Of a DNA stretch of 64,000 bases, positions 9,685 to 21,770 are shown one piece after another. Below the pieces are notes generated by a model. The model saw only the letters and a list, made by a program, of their open reading frames with translations. It searched no databases and had not been told where the DNA came from. Origin of the DNA: Rhodoferax potami (lineage in GTDB: Bacteria > Pseudomonadota > Gammaproteobacteria > Burkholderiales > Burkholderiaceae_C). The stretch's first letter is position 1; each line of letters opens with the position of its first letter. The translations under genes and the position numbers were made by a program. The stretch covers positions 1,860,001 through 1,924,000 of the forward strand of contig NZ_JAVBIJ010000001.1 in NCBI RefSeq assembly GCF_032193765.1, written 5' to 3'.

Positions 9685-10138
9685 TAACGATAAAGAAATA
9701 CCAGTTACTTTCAAACTAAAACGCTCATGCATTTTTTCGCCGTCGCGTCATTTTTTTAATAAAGCAGACTAACTAGAAATTAGCATCCTCCTCAAAACCA
9801 AGCAATTGAATTGATTTCGAAAATATACGAATACTTAGTTTTCTTTTAGCTTAGGGAACGAAGAAATAACTATTTTTAGATCCGCCAACTTGACCCAATC
9901 ATCCCTTTGCATCGAATTTTTCGTGACGCCAATGCTGGCAGCATGTCGTGCTAATTCACCAGTTTGTGTTTTCCCGGTGCAGCGCTGCTACCTACTCAAC
10001 TGAGAAGCTTTTCGAAAGAGCTCGGATCCTGCCAAACCTTTATATGCCTGAAGGTGGTTTGTCATTCTTTGCGAATCTAGGAAGTGCGATGCAGTCTGTC
10101 CATTCGTTAACAATACTAGACTAGGAGAAATATTGAAT
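9685..10138. other. AT-rich intergenic gap with a possible gene remnant
   Basis: No intact gene is visible. On the minus strand 9835-9987 a 40-odd-codon frame reads GELARHAASIGVTKNSMQRD, then DWVKLADLKIVISSFPKLKE and a stop. It has the look of a protein C-terminus but is closed upstream by TAG and is not assigned. The last 20 bp hold an AGGAG ribosome site for the next gene. The gap, and lower GC than its surroundings, suggest loss of a gene inside the cluster. Confidence 0.35.
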
Positions 10139-10927
10139 ATGGGTACTATGAGTGATCGAGCTCCTCGTGCTGCATGGCTCATTTGCACCCATCGTGAAGA
10201 TGAACTCTTGTATCGAGCAATACAGTCGTGTCTGACTCAGACCATGACTGACTTCGATTTACATTTGATCGTGAACGGACCAAATGCAGATGAAATCGTG
10301 CCAAAACTAACCAAAGCCTTCGCCCACGACAAACGTGTCAAGGTTGACGGAACTCCAATTCACTTACTGAATTTCAGCCTTAGCTTAGGCCTCCACTTAG
10401 CACGCTCACCATTTATAGCTCGCATGGATGCAGATGATGTCGCAGATCCCAAGCGGCTGGAAATGCAACTTGCCTACATGGAAGCTAACGACGATGTCGC
10501 GGTCCTCGGCTCTTCATATTTTTTAATTGATAATGACAATTATGTCCATGGAAAAGTAGATCTACCTGAAACCAATCAAGAGATTCGCAAAGCTTTACGG
10601 TTTGGTAACCCCATATGCCACCCCTCGGTGATGCTGCGCCGCGATGCCGTGCTAGCTGAGGGAGCTTACTTGGGCGGCAAAAACGCAGAAGACTACGACC
10701 TGTGGCTCAGACTTGCTATGGGGCATAGATGGAGATTCGCCAACCTACCCTTACCTTTGTTGTCGTATAACATTTCCCCTAACGGCCAGGCTCGAAGGTC
10801 AAGAGCGGCTTACGCTAACGTAGCAGGAGCTCAGTTACGACAGCTTTTGCTTACAAAAGATGTCCGCTGGCTTGTCGGAGTTGCGGTCAGTGTTGGAAAG
10901 TGCATCTTTTTGGCGAATCGCCCTTGA
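10139..10927 (+). CDS. GT2 family glycosyltransferase
   Basis: This GT-A enzyme of about 262 aa is preceded by AGGAG at 10123-10127. ATG 10139 gives better spacing than TTG 10133, and ATG 10148 is also possible. Motifs are AWLICTHREDELLYRAIQSC at the nucleotide-binding start, FIARMDADDVADPKRLE (metal-binding DAD), NPICHPSVMLRRDAVL and the acceptor-side AEDYDLWLRLA. The fold and the HPSVM segment are common in O-antigen GT2 enzymes. It restarts the operon after the gap. Sugar specificity is unknown. Confidence 0.85.
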   Translation: MGTMSDRAPRAAWLICTHREDELLYRAIQSCLTQTMTDFDLHLIVNGPNADEIVPKLTKAFAHDKRVKVDGTPIHLLNFSLSLGLHLARSPFIARMDADDVADPKRLEMQLAYMEANDDVAVLGSSYFLIDNDNYVHGKVDLPETNQEIRKALRFGNPICHPSVMLRRDAVLAEGAYLGGKNAEDYDLWLRLAMGHRWRFANLPLPLLSYNISPNGQARRSRAAYANVAGAQLRQLLLTKDVRWLVGVAVSVGKCIFLANRP

Positions 10928-10989
10928 ATTGTACTTTGTTAAAATCTCACCGACTTATGGGCATCGCCCATTGAATAATTGAACTATTT

Positions 10990-12126
10990 ATGCGATGCAA
11001 CTCTAGGAAGTTGATTTTCTTTGTAGCCGTGGACTGGTTTTTTTGCTCCCACTTTTTGGAGCGGGCCAAAGCAGCACAAAATGTTGGCTATGAAGTAGTT
11101 GTAGTCACGTCGATTGAGAGGCATCGTTCGAATATTGCAGATGCAGGATTACGTGTTATCGACTTAGGCATTGATCGCCGAAGCTTAGGTCTTATATCTG
11201 CTTTTAGAACAGTAAAGCAATTAGTTACTATCTTCAAAGAAGAAAATCCCGATATCCTTCACCAAGTGGCTATCAAACCCATTTTGCTGGGGGGGATTGC
11301 GGCGCGTATTGCTGGTGTACAGCGAGTAGTTAATGCTGTTGTTGGAGGCGGCTACACCTATACATCTACGTCGCCCTTTATGCCATTTCTTCGTTCAGTT
11401 ATTGGAGTAGCTATGCGCTTACTCCTGAATCCACCAAGGAGCTGTGTTGTCTTCGAAAACAGGGACGATATGGCCCTGTCCATCAAATCACGACAGGTAC
11501 ACCCGAACGCTGCGGTACTTATTAGGGGTGCAGGAGTCAATCTCAATCTTTACCCAAACCGATCGACTACAAACTCAACTCCATTGGTCGTGGTACCTGC
11601 AAGGTTATTGTGGGATAAGGGTCTCGGCGAATTTGTCGCGGCAGCGCGCTTGCTACGCAATCGTAAAGTCAACGCCCGTTTTGTGATCGCTGGGGGCGAG
11701 GACACTGACAACCGGGCCAGTATCCCCCCTGCTGTATTGGCGCAATGGAAGACTGAAGCAGATGTTGAACTTTGGGGTTTCTGCTCAAATATGCCTCAAG
11801 TACTGGAACAAGCAGATATCGTCTGCTTGCCGTCTTACAGAGAAGGCTTGCCAAAGGCTCTGTTAGAAGGTATGGCCGCTGGGTTACCATGCGTGACGAC
11901 CAATGTGCCGGGATGTCGTGAGGCTGTAATTGACGGGAAAAATGGTTTGTTGGTTCCCCCCAGGGATTATCAAGCCTTGGCTGACGCCTTGCATCGGTTG
12001 ATCTTGAATCCTCAACTACGCCTCCAAATGGGTAATCGAGGTAGATCCATGGCAGCGACCGAATTCGCTTCGTCGATCGTCTGCCTGCAGACACTACAGG
12101 TTTATGAAAGACTCCTTCAATCATGA
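10990..12126 (+). CDS. GT4 family glycosyltransferase
   Basis: This 378-aa GT-B protein resembles GT4 enzymes that act just after the initiating step. The N-terminal half has FFVAVDWFFCSHFLERAKAA, ILHQVAIKPILLGGIAAR and VVNAVVGGGYTYTS (about 113-126). The donor domain has VPARLLWDKGLGEFVAAARL, an ADIVCLPSYREGLPKALLEG motif (about 276-295) with the conserved EGLPK glutamate, and AAGLPCVTTNVPGCREAV. It overlaps the epimerase gene by 4 bp (ATGA). This order, GT4, epimerase, sugar-phosphate transferase, CapD, is a common O-antigen module. Confidence 0.88.
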   Translation: MRCNSRKLIFFVAVDWFFCSHFLERAKAAQNVGYEVVVVTSIERHRSNIADAGLRVIDLGIDRRSLGLISAFRTVKQLVTIFKEENPDILHQVAIKPILLGGIAARIAGVQRVVNAVVGGGYTYTSTSPFMPFLRSVIGVAMRLLLNPPRSCVVFENRDDMALSIKSRQVHPNAAVLIRGAGVNLNLYPNRSTTNSTPLVVVPARLLWDKGLGEFVAAARLLRNRKVNARFVIAGGEDTDNRASIPPAVLAQWKTEADVELWGFCSNMPQVLEQADIVCLPSYREGLPKALLEGMAAGLPCVTTNVPGCREAVIDGKNGLLVPPRDYQALADALHRLILNPQLRLQMGNRGRSMAATEFASSIVCLQTLQVYERLLQS

Positions 12127-13055
12127 GGGTACTGATCACAGGAGCATCCGGATTTGTAGGTCAGGCAGTCGCAAAAGCATTGAGCCATAAAGGCCATGAA
12201 ATAGTCCGCGCAGTTCGTAAGGAACAGGCAGATGCAGTGGTGGTTGGAAACATTGGACCAGAAACGAATTGGGAAGAACCCTTAAAAAAGTGCGGAGTGG
12301 TGATCCATCTGGCAGCTCGCGTGCACGTGATGAACGAGAAGAGCTCAGACCCGATGACTGAGTTTCGCCGTGTAAATGTCGAAGGGACCGCCGTACTTGC
12401 ACGACAGGCTGCTGCTGCTGGGGTGAAGCGCTTCATCTTTTTGAGTTCTATCAAAGTAAACGGCGAATATTCAGAATCGGGACAACCCTTCACAGCCAAC
12501 GATGCGCCCCGGCCGGAGGACCCATATGGAATTTCCAAATACGAGGCAGAAAAAATACTCCAGGCGATTGCTTCTGAAACGGGCATGGAAGTTGTGATTA
12601 TTCGTCCGCCGTTGGTGTACGGACCTGGGGTGAAAGCCAACTTTGAATCTATGATGCACTGGTTGTCTATGGGTCTTCCGATCCCACTAGCTGCGATAAC
12701 TAAAAATCGCCGAAGCTTGGTGGCTCTAGACAACCTCGTGCACTTGATAATGACTTGTTTGAACAGTCCTAACGCCGCAAATCAAACGTTTCTGGTATCT
12801 GACGGTGAAGACCTTTCAACAGCTCAATTACTTGAGCGCATGGGGGCCGAAATGGGAAAACCTGCACGCCTGTTTTATCTGCCATCTGCGCTGTTAAAGC
12901 TGGGCACAATACTTTTGAACCGACCAAGCACCTATCAGCGTCTATGCGGCTCATTGCAGCTCGACATTACAAAAACCCGACAATTATTGGGCTGGACCCC
13001 GCCAGTGTCGGTGCAAGAGGGTCTGCGTCGCGCAGCTGAGGGCTACCGCCTATGA
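12123..13055 (+). CDS. NAD-dependent sugar epimerase (WbpV/GnE-like SDR)
   Basis: This 310-aa extended SDR protein has the Rossmann motif VLITGASGFVGQAVA (GxxGxxG, residues 3-17), a FIFLSSIKVNGE segment carrying the catalytic Ser, the YGISKYEAEK catalytic YxxxK pair (about 137-146) and the RPPLVYGPG substrate loop. Relatives next to a PglC/WbpL-type transferase epimerise UDP-HexNAc or reduce UDP-4-keto-6-deoxy-HexNAc at C4; which applies here is not decidable. It would act downstream of the CapD-like dehydratase at 13652 to make the first sugar nucleotide. It is coupled to both neighbours by 4-bp overlaps. Confidence 0.82.
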   Translation: MRVLITGASGFVGQAVAKALSHKGHEIVRAVRKEQADAVVVGNIGPETNWEEPLKKCGVVIHLAARVHVMNEKSSDPMTEFRRVNVEGTAVLARQAAAAGVKRFIFLSSIKVNGEYSESGQPFTANDAPRPEDPYGISKYEAEKILQAIASETGMEVVIIRPPLVYGPGVKANFESMMHWLSMGLPIPLAAITKNRRSLVALDNLVHLIMTCLNSPNAANQTFLVSDGEDLSTAQLLERMGAEMGKPARLFYLPSALLKLGTILLNRPSTYQRLCGSLQLDITKTRQLLGWTPPVSVQEGLRRAAEGYRL

Positions 13056-13612
13056 AACGTTTGACTGACCTGACACTAGCGCTCATCGCGGCTATGTTAC
13101 TGGCTCTGCCTATAGCGCTGCTGGCGCTAAGCATCCGACTCACTTCCCCCGGACCCGCACTCTATTGGAGCGACCGAATGGGTCGACACAATAAGATTTT
13201 CAAAATGCCCAAATTCCGCAGCATGCGCATCGACACCCCAGTGGTAGCCACACACCTGCTGCATCAACCAGAACTGTATCTCACACCCATAGGCTCTTTT
13301 TTGCGCAAATCGAGTATGGACGAACTGCCTCAGCTATGGAGCATTCTGAAGGGAGATATGAGTTTCGTTGGCCCGCGCCCAGCGCTCTTCAACCAAGAGG
13401 ATCTGATAGGCCTCCGCACGGAAAAGGGTGTGCATGAACTAATGCCCGGTTTGACTGGGTGGGCTCAAGTCAATGGCCGGGATGAAATCCCAATCTCACA
13501 AAAAGTGCAATTTGACTTGGAATATTTAAAGCATCAGTCTCTATCTTTCGACATGAAGATACTTTGGATGACGCTGTTGAAGGTTGTAGCAAGGGATGGA
13601 GTGTCACATTGA
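13052..13612 (+). CDS. PglC-like initiating phosphoglycosyltransferase
   Basis: This 186-aa monotopic sugar-phosphate transferase moves a sugar-1-phosphate to undecaprenyl phosphate, starting the repeat unit. It has one N-terminal hydrophobic re-entrant helix (about residues 7-30), then TSPGPALYWSDRMGRHNKIF and KMPKFRSM, the catalytic-region sequence SSMDELPQLWSILKGDMSFV followed by GPRP (about 89-112, including the DE pair of this superfamily), and the PGLTGWAQVNGRDE segment. The short form matches PglC/WbpL-partner enzymes rather than the long WbaP type. Overlap with the epimerase indicates coupled synthesis. Confidence 0.9.
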   Translation: MKRLTDLTLALIAAMLLALPIALLALSIRLTSPGPALYWSDRMGRHNKIFKMPKFRSMRIDTPVVATHLLHQPELYLTPIGSFLRKSSMDELPQLWSILKGDMSFVGPRPALFNQEDLIGLRTEKGVHELMPGLTGWAQVNGRDEIPISQKVQFDLEYLKHQSLSFDMKILWMTLLKVVARDGVSH

Positions 13613-13651
13613 GAGAAATTAAAGAAGCGCCGAAGTACGAAGCTCTTGTAA

Positions 13652-15628
13652 ATGCCATGCTTTATGAAACAGTCTAGGTCTAGCCTAAAAGTCCCGATTT
13701 TGGCTCTGCCGCGACCGGCGAAACGACTTGTAGCTCTTTCAGTTGATATGGGGCTGTGCGTCCTAACAGTATGGCTGGCTTACTATTTGCGACTGGGTGA
13801 GCTTGTCACTCTTGATGGCACGGCGTTATTGGCAGTGGCTACCTCTGTGGGTATGGCTCTCCCCATTTTTGCTATGTCAGGCCTATATCGAGCCATTTTT
13901 CGCTACAGCGGCTGGCCTGCCTTGCTGGCTGTTGCCCGTGCAGTAAGCATCTACGGCCTGCTTTATGCATCTATCTTTACAGCTATTGGTGTAGTCGGGG
14001 TGCCCCGCACGGTGGGCATTATCCAACCCATGCTTCTGCTCCTGTTCGTCGGTGCTTCACGAGCGCTAGCTCGGGTCTGGCTTGGCGAGGATTACCAAAA
14101 TATTTTAAAGCACGCTTCACGCCCAAAGGTGCTCATCTACGGCGCAGGCACAACCGGTCGCCAGCTAGCCGCTGCTATGAACAACAGCCACGAAATGCAA
14201 GTGGCAGGCTTCCTAGATGACGATAAGCGCCTGCACGGACAAGTGCTCAACGGTCAGCGGGTTTATAACCTGAGCGAATTGAATAACTTGGTCTCAACGC
14301 TGAACATCAGCAACGTGCTGCTGGCCATGCCGAAGCTGTCTCGCAGGCGCCGCAATGAAATATTGAGTCAGATCCGCGTAGCTCACGTGGCCGTGCGAAC
14401 GCTGCCCAGCGTTACCGACCTAGCACAAGGTAAGGTCAAAATCTCAGACCTAAGGGAACTGGACATAGACGATCTGCTGGGGCGCGAACCAGTATCCCCC
14501 GACCAATTATTGCTGGCGAAGAATATCGCAAACAAAGTGGTGTTGGTGACCGGCGCGGGAGGGTCTATAGGAAGTGAGTTATGCCGACAAATTTTGGTGG
14601 TCCACCCGACGAAGCTATTGCTGATAGAGCAAAATGAATATGCCCTCTACGCAATACATCAAGAGCTGGAAGAAAAGCTCGCGGGGCTGAATTGCGACAT
14701 AATGCCTGTCCTAGTCCCACTTCTGGCGTCCGTACATGACTATGACCGGATGCTCGAAATTATGTCTACTTGGCATCCGGAAACGGTTTACCACGCTGCA
14801 GCATATAAGCATGTCCCACTGGTAGAGCACAATCCAGCAGCGGGTATCAAGAACAACGTAATCGGCACTCTGCGGACAGCCCAAGCTGCCTCCCAAAATG
14901 GTGTGTCTGATTTTGTGCTGATCAGTACTGACAAGGCCGTAAGGCCTACCAACATAATGGGCGCCAGCAAACGTCTCGCCGAAATGGCACTTCAAGCACT
15001 TGCTGCCAACCAGCCCGATTCAGACCGCGATACCAAGTTCAGCATGGTGCGCTTTGGCAACGTACTTGGGTCTTCGGGTTCGGTAGTTCCTAAATTTCGA
15101 CAACAAATTCGAAATGGAGGGCCAATAACTCTCACGCACCCTGAGGTTGTGCGCTATTTCATGACCATCCCAGAGGCGGCCCAACTGGTTATTCAGGCCG
15201 GTGCCATGGCTAAAGGAGGAGATGTATTTGTGTTAGACATGGGTCAGCCCGTAAAGATCATGGACTTGGCACGGCGAATGGTCGAACTCTCGGGCTTGAC
15301 AATTAGAGATGAAGAGCATCCTGAAGGCGATGTCGAAATCGCTATCACAGGCCTACGCCCGGGTGAAAAGCTCTATGAAGAGCTGCTAATCGGCGACAAC
15401 CCCGAGCCCACAACGCATGTACGCATTATAAAGGCCCATGAGGAATTCATTCCATGGTCCGAATTCGAGGGCGCGCTCAGCGCCTTAGAAGTGGCGCTGC
15501 GTAACAATGAAGTAAAAATGATCCGCTCGATAATGCAGAAGCTTGTCTCTGGATACATCCCAAGCGACAACATCGTAGACTGGGTTTACTTGGAGCAAGA
15601 GGCGGGAGCAATCGCTGTATGTGAGTAA
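13652..15628 (+). CDS. WbpM/CapD-type nucleotide-sugar 4,6-dehydratase
   Basis: This 658-aa membrane enzyme is predicted to convert UDP-GlcNAc to the 4-keto-6-deoxy intermediate that feeds QuiNAc, FucNAc or bacillosamine synthesis. Four or five membrane segments lie in residues about 25-140. A first Rossmann-like domain follows (VLIYGAGTTGRQLAAAM, about 160), then the catalytic SDR domain with VLVTGAGGSIGSELC (about 298-312), YHAAAYKHVPLVEHNP, FVLISTDKAVRPTN and MGASKRLAEM. The catalytic tyrosine is replaced by Met in MGASK, as is usual for WbpM/FlaA1-type enzymes. It is the last gene of the cluster. ATG 13664 is an alternative start. Confidence 0.9.
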   Translation: MPCFMKQSRSSLKVPILALPRPAKRLVALSVDMGLCVLTVWLAYYLRLGELVTLDGTALLAVATSVGMALPIFAMSGLYRAIFRYSGWPALLAVARAVSIYGLLYASIFTAIGVVGVPRTVGIIQPMLLLLFVGASRALARVWLGEDYQNILKHASRPKVLIYGAGTTGRQLAAAMNNSHEMQVAGFLDDDKRLHGQVLNGQRVYNLSELNNLVSTLNISNVLLAMPKLSRRRRNEILSQIRVAHVAVRTLPSVTDLAQGKVKISDLRELDIDDLLGREPVSPDQLLLAKNIANKVVLVTGAGGSIGSELCRQILVVHPTKLLLIEQNEYALYAIHQELEEKLAGLNCDIMPVLVPLLASVHDYDRMLEIMSTWHPETVYHAAAYKHVPLVEHNPAAGIKNNVIGTLRTAQAASQNGVSDFVLISTDKAVRPTNIMGASKRLAEMALQALAANQPDSDRDTKFSMVRFGNVLGSSGSVVPKFRQQIRNGGPITLTHPEVVRYFMTIPEAAQLVIQAGAMAKGGDVFVLDMGQPVKIMDLARRMVELSGLTIRDEEHPEGDVEIAITGLRPGEKLYEELLIGDNPEPTTHVRIIKAHEEFIPWSEFEGALSALEVALRNNEVKMIRSIMQKLVSGYIPSDNIVDWVYLEQEAGAIAVCE

Positions 15629-16560
15629 TTGATATAAATTGCATCTGTAACGGTTGACCTATTCTGCTTAACTCTGAGTCAGAACCGAGTCAATTAACTA
15701 ATCTGCGTTAGTCAAATTCTCATAGAAAGAAATTTAAAGATTTCTGCCGATCCTGCAACTTGGAACTATCCAAATGCACCGTCCGGGCTGCTGTCCTCTG
15801 CACGTTTCCGCGCCCCCTCTAGTCTGTGAAGCGTCCTCAAAAGCTCCATAGAACTAATATCAGCGATCTGGCGCTAACTAAGCAACGGGAAGAGATCGTG
15901 CTCCAATTGGCGCAGCGTTCGATAGGCGCGGCATGCGCTACATTTTGGTGCCTGCCTTGGGTACCACTCAAGTGCAATAGCCTTAAACGTGTCACCAGTG
16001 GAGCGGGTATTTTTCAGCTTGTCCAGCTTGCGCGCCTGCACGGAATCGACGCCCTCTGACTTTTTAAGCTTTGCAGCGTCACGCGCCTTTCGTGCCTCAG
16101 AAAGACTGACTGCCGGGTAGCTAGTTGTCCCTGCAAAACCCCTGCAACCCGCATGAACGCTTGTGATCTGGGGTGATTCCGGATGGTCAGAACTCTCAAA
16201 TAGATATTCAATGGAGTCTGTTTTCTGGGAGTTTTTGAAAGCAGCGCCATGACCGATGACTTTTTCCGCAACCGCCTGGATCAGATGATCGATTTGCGCC
16301 ACCCTCTGGCGGTGCTTGCTAACCGCATGCCTTGGCAAGAGATCGAAGCCTCCCTCGTCCAGCGCTGGGCACGCCAGGTCAAGTCTGGCAAGAAGATAGA
16401 AGACTTGGACTTGTTTGTGTCAAACGCAGTTTCGATTTGATACAGCTGTCGAACGCAAACGCGGCGTGGATTTGATACACCGTTGTGTGGGGCGATTGTC
16501 TGTTTTGTCTTTGCTTGTCTTTCAAGCAGTCAGTGGCTCGCCACTGACTGCTTGGCGCCC

Positions 16561-18470
<1,910 letters not shown>

Positions 18471-20054
18471 CCATGGTTCGGATGGCTTGGCACGTTAGTC
18501 GAGGTGTATCAATTCCTCACCGCGTTTGCGTGTCATTTTCATACTGCGCGTGACATTTGGTCCGGTCTCGGCCGTTGCCGGTGGCGGCGTCTCCAATGCC
18601 GGCCGTCCCCGTCTGCCCACCCGGTTAATGGTTGCCTTGCTGTACCTCAAGCATGCGTTCAATGAGAGCGACGAGGACGTGATCCAGCGCTGGGGTGAGA
18701 CCCCCACTTGGCAGTACTTTTCTGGCAACGAATACTTTGAACACCAGTGGCCGTGCGACCCGACACAACTGGGGCGCTTTCGTAAAGCTCTGGGCGAAGA
18801 AGGCGTGGAAGAACTGCTGGCCCGCACCATGGAAGTGGCGGTCACCCTCAAGCTGATTGCCAAGAAAGAATTGACCCGCATGATCGTGGACTCCACGGTG
18901 CAAGAAAAAGCTGTGGCACATCCCACCGACAGCAAGCTGCTGGAGACCGCCCGATCCAAGGTGGTCGAGTTGGCCAAAGCCAATGGCATCGAGCTCAAAC
19001 AGACCTACGCCAAAGAAGGCCAACTGCTGGGCTACAAGGCTGGGCGCTATGCCCATGCCCGCCAGTTCAAGCGCATGCGCAAAGCCATCAAACGCCAGCG
19101 CACCATCGTTGGACGGCTGCAGCGCGAGGTGGCTCGCAAGATGACCACGCTCAGCCAAGCCATACAAGAGACCTTGGGCCAGACCTTGGACAAGGCCAAA
19201 CGCTTGGTCACGCAGACCGGCAGTCGCAAGGCAGTGGACAACCGCGCCAAGCTCTACAGCTGGCATGCGCCCGAGGTGGAGTGCATCTCAAAAGGCAAGA
19301 GCCGCAATCCGTACGAGTTCGGCGTGAAGGTGGGTCTGGCCATGACGCTCAAGGGCAATTTGATCGTGGGAGCCAGGAGCTTTCCCGGTAACCCGTATGA
19401 CGGGCACACCATGCACGAGCAGATCGAGCAAAGCGCTATCCTGATGCAAGGCTTGGGGGTCAAGCCCGAGGTGGTGTACGCAGACTTGGGCTACCGGGGT
19501 GTGGACAAAGACAACCCGGACATTGAGATCAAACACCGGGGCAAGGACAAGCGGTTGACCGATGAAGAGCGCAGACTGCTCAAACGGCGCCAAGCGATCG
19601 AGCCGATCATCGGGCACCTCAAAGCGGATCACCGCATGGACCGCTGCCACCTCAAAGGCTCAGCAGGCGATGCACTGCACGCGGTGCTGTGCGCGGCGGG
19701 CTACAACATCCGCTGGCTGCTGCGGATGATCGCCCGGAAAGGCCTGGGCCTTTTGTTGTGCCTGCTGCAGGTGAGCGGTTTGACGGGCTTGTTTGAGAAA
19801 TTGGCCAAAATCATCGGCCTCAACCGACTGCAAGGCTCAGATCGGCGCTGGGGGGTGGCTTGAAGTGAATTTTGCAGGGACGACTAGCTACCTAATGCGA
19901 GCTGCTTTTCTTTCCCGTCAATCCGGTACTTCAAAAACCAGCGCTTAGACCCCATGGGGCTGACCTGTAGGTACATACCACCCAAATCTGCAAACCTAGC
20001 TTGCTTTTTGTCTGCCGGGCACACGGCGTTTTTGCACTGCACATCAGTCAGCAT

Positions 20055-20095
20055 GGGGGTACGGCTCCCAATGGGGGTACGGTTTTTGGGGGTAC
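20055..20095. repeat. GGGGGTAC direct repeats upstream of the integrase start
   Basis: GGGGGTAC occurs at 20055-20062, 20073-20080 and 20088-20095, immediately before the start codon of the split integrase. C-runs of opposite sense follow to 20145. Short spaced repeats beside an integrase gene are often arm-type binding sites for that integrase; that role here is an inference. Confidence 0.45.
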
Positions 20096-20151
20096 AGGGT
20101 CAAAATCCCCCCGTTTTTCCGGAATCTCCCCCCATTTGCACCCCCGCTTTA

Positions 20152-21770
20152 GTTGTCCCTGCAAAACCCCTGCAACCCGCATGAACGCTTGTGATCTGGG
20201 GTGATTCCGGATGGTCAGAACTCTCAAATAGATATTCAATGGAGTCTGTTTTCTGGGAGTTTTTGAAAGCAGCGCCATGACCGATGACTTTTTCCGCAAC
20301 CGCCTGGATCAGATGATCGATTTGCGCCACCCTCTGGCGGTGCTTGCTAACCGCATGCCTTGGCAAGAGATCGAAGCCTCCCTCGTCCAGCGCTGGGCAC
20401 GCCAGGTCAAGTCTGGCAAGAAGATAGAAGACTTGGACTTGTTTGGTCCGGTCTCGGCCGTTGCCGGTGGCGGCGTCTCCAATGCCGGCCGTCCCCGTCT
20501 GCCCACCCGGTTAATGGTTGCCTTGCTGTACCTCAAGCATGCGTTCAATGAGAGCGACGAGGACGTGATCCAGCGCTGGGGTGAGACCCCCACTTGGCAG
20601 TACTTTTCTGGCAACGAATACTTTGAACACCAGTGGCCGTGCGACCCGACACAACTGGGGCGCTTTCGTAAAGCTCTGGGCGAAGAAGGCGTGGAAGAAC
20701 TGCTGGCCCGCACCATGGAAGTGGCGGTCACCCTCAAGCTGATTGCCAAGAAAGAATTGACCCGCATGATCGTGGACTCCACGGTGCAAGAAAAAGCTGT
20801 GGCACATCCCACCGACAGCAAGCTGCTGGAGACCGCCCGATCCAAGGTGGTCGAGTTGGCCAAAGCCAATGGCATCGAGCTCAAACAGACCTACGCCAAA
20901 GAAGGCCAACTGCTGGGCTACAAGGCTGGGCGCTATGCCCATGCCCGCCAGTTCAAGCGCATGCGCAAAGCCATCAAACGCCAGCGCACCATCGTTGGAC
21001 GGCTGCAGCGCGAGGTGGCTCGCAAGATGACCACGCTCAGCCAAGCCATACAAGAGACCTTGGGCCAGACCTTGGACAAGGCCAAACGCTTGGTCACGCA
21101 GACCGGCAGTCGCAAGGCAGTGGACAACCGCGCCAAGCTCTACAGCTGGCATGCGCCCGAGGTGGAGTGCATCTCAAAAGGCAAGAGCCGCAATCCGTAC
21201 GAGTTCGGCGTGAAGGTGGGTCTGGCCATGACGCTCAAGGGCAATTTGATCGTGGGAGCCAGGAGCTTTCCCGGTAACCCGTATGACGGGCACACCATGC
21301 ACGAGCAGATCGAGCAAAGCGCTATCCTGATGCAAGGCTTGGGGGTCAAGCCCGAGGTGGTGTACGCAGACTTGGGCTACCGGGGTGTGGACAAAGACAA
21401 CCCGGACATTGAGATCAAACACCGGGGCAAGGACAAGCGGTTGACCGATGAAGAGCGCAGACTGCTCAAACGGCGCCAAGCGATCGAGCCGATCATCGGG
21501 CACCTCAAAGCGGATCACCGCATGGACCGCTGCCACCTCAAAGGCTCAGCAGGCGATGCACTGCACGCGGTGCTGTGCGCGGCGGGCTACAACATCCGCT
21601 GGCTGCTGCGGATGATCGCCCGGAAAGGCCTGGGCCTTTTGTTGTGCCTGCTGCAGGTGAGCGGTTTGACGGGCTTGTTTGAGAAATTGGCCAAAATCAT
21701 CGGCCTCAACCGACTGCAAGGCTCAGATCGGCGCTGGGGGGTGGCTTGAAGTGAATTTTGCAGGGACGAC
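20152..21770 (+). mobile_element. IS5-like element, copy C (intact, 1,619 bp)
   Basis: The terminal repeats and length match copy A, and a 6-bp duplication GCTTTA flanks it (20146-20151 and 21771-21776). It inserted in the region upstream of the P4-type integrase gene, about 100 bp from its start codon. Copies B and C now bracket only the integrase N-terminus, about 270 bp. Confidence 0.95.
20277..21749 (+). CDS. IS5-like DDE transposase (copy C)
   Basis: This 490-aa protein is identical in amino-acid sequence to copy A at 1434-2906, with the InsH-type N-terminal domain and all three catalytic positions (IVDSTVQEK, VYADLGYRG, RQAIEPIIGHLK). The frame is intact and the position within the element is the same, so it is the second potentially active source of transposase for the family in this window. 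Confidence 0.93.
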   Translation: MTDDFFRNRLDQMIDLRHPLAVLANRMPWQEIEASLVQRWARQVKSGKKIEDLDLFGPVSAVAGGGVSNAGRPRLPTRLMVALLYLKHAFNESDEDVIQRWGETPTWQYFSGNEYFEHQWPCDPTQLGRFRKALGEEGVEELLARTMEVAVTLKLIAKKELTRMIVDSTVQEKAVAHPTDSKLLETARSKVVELAKANGIELKQTYAKEGQLLGYKAGRYAHARQFKRMRKAIKRQRTIVGRLQREVARKMTTLSQAIQETLGQTLDKAKRLVTQTGSRKAVDNRAKLYSWHAPEVECISKGKSRNPYEFGVKVGLAMTLKGNLIVGARSFPGNPYDGHTMHEQIEQSAILMQGLGVKPEVVYADLGYRGVDKDNPDIEIKHRGKDKRLTDEERRLLKRRQAIEPIIGHLKADHRMDRCHLKGSAGDALHAVLCAAGYNIRWLLRMIARKGLGLLLCLLQVSGLTGLFEKLAKIIGLNRLQGSDRRWGVA

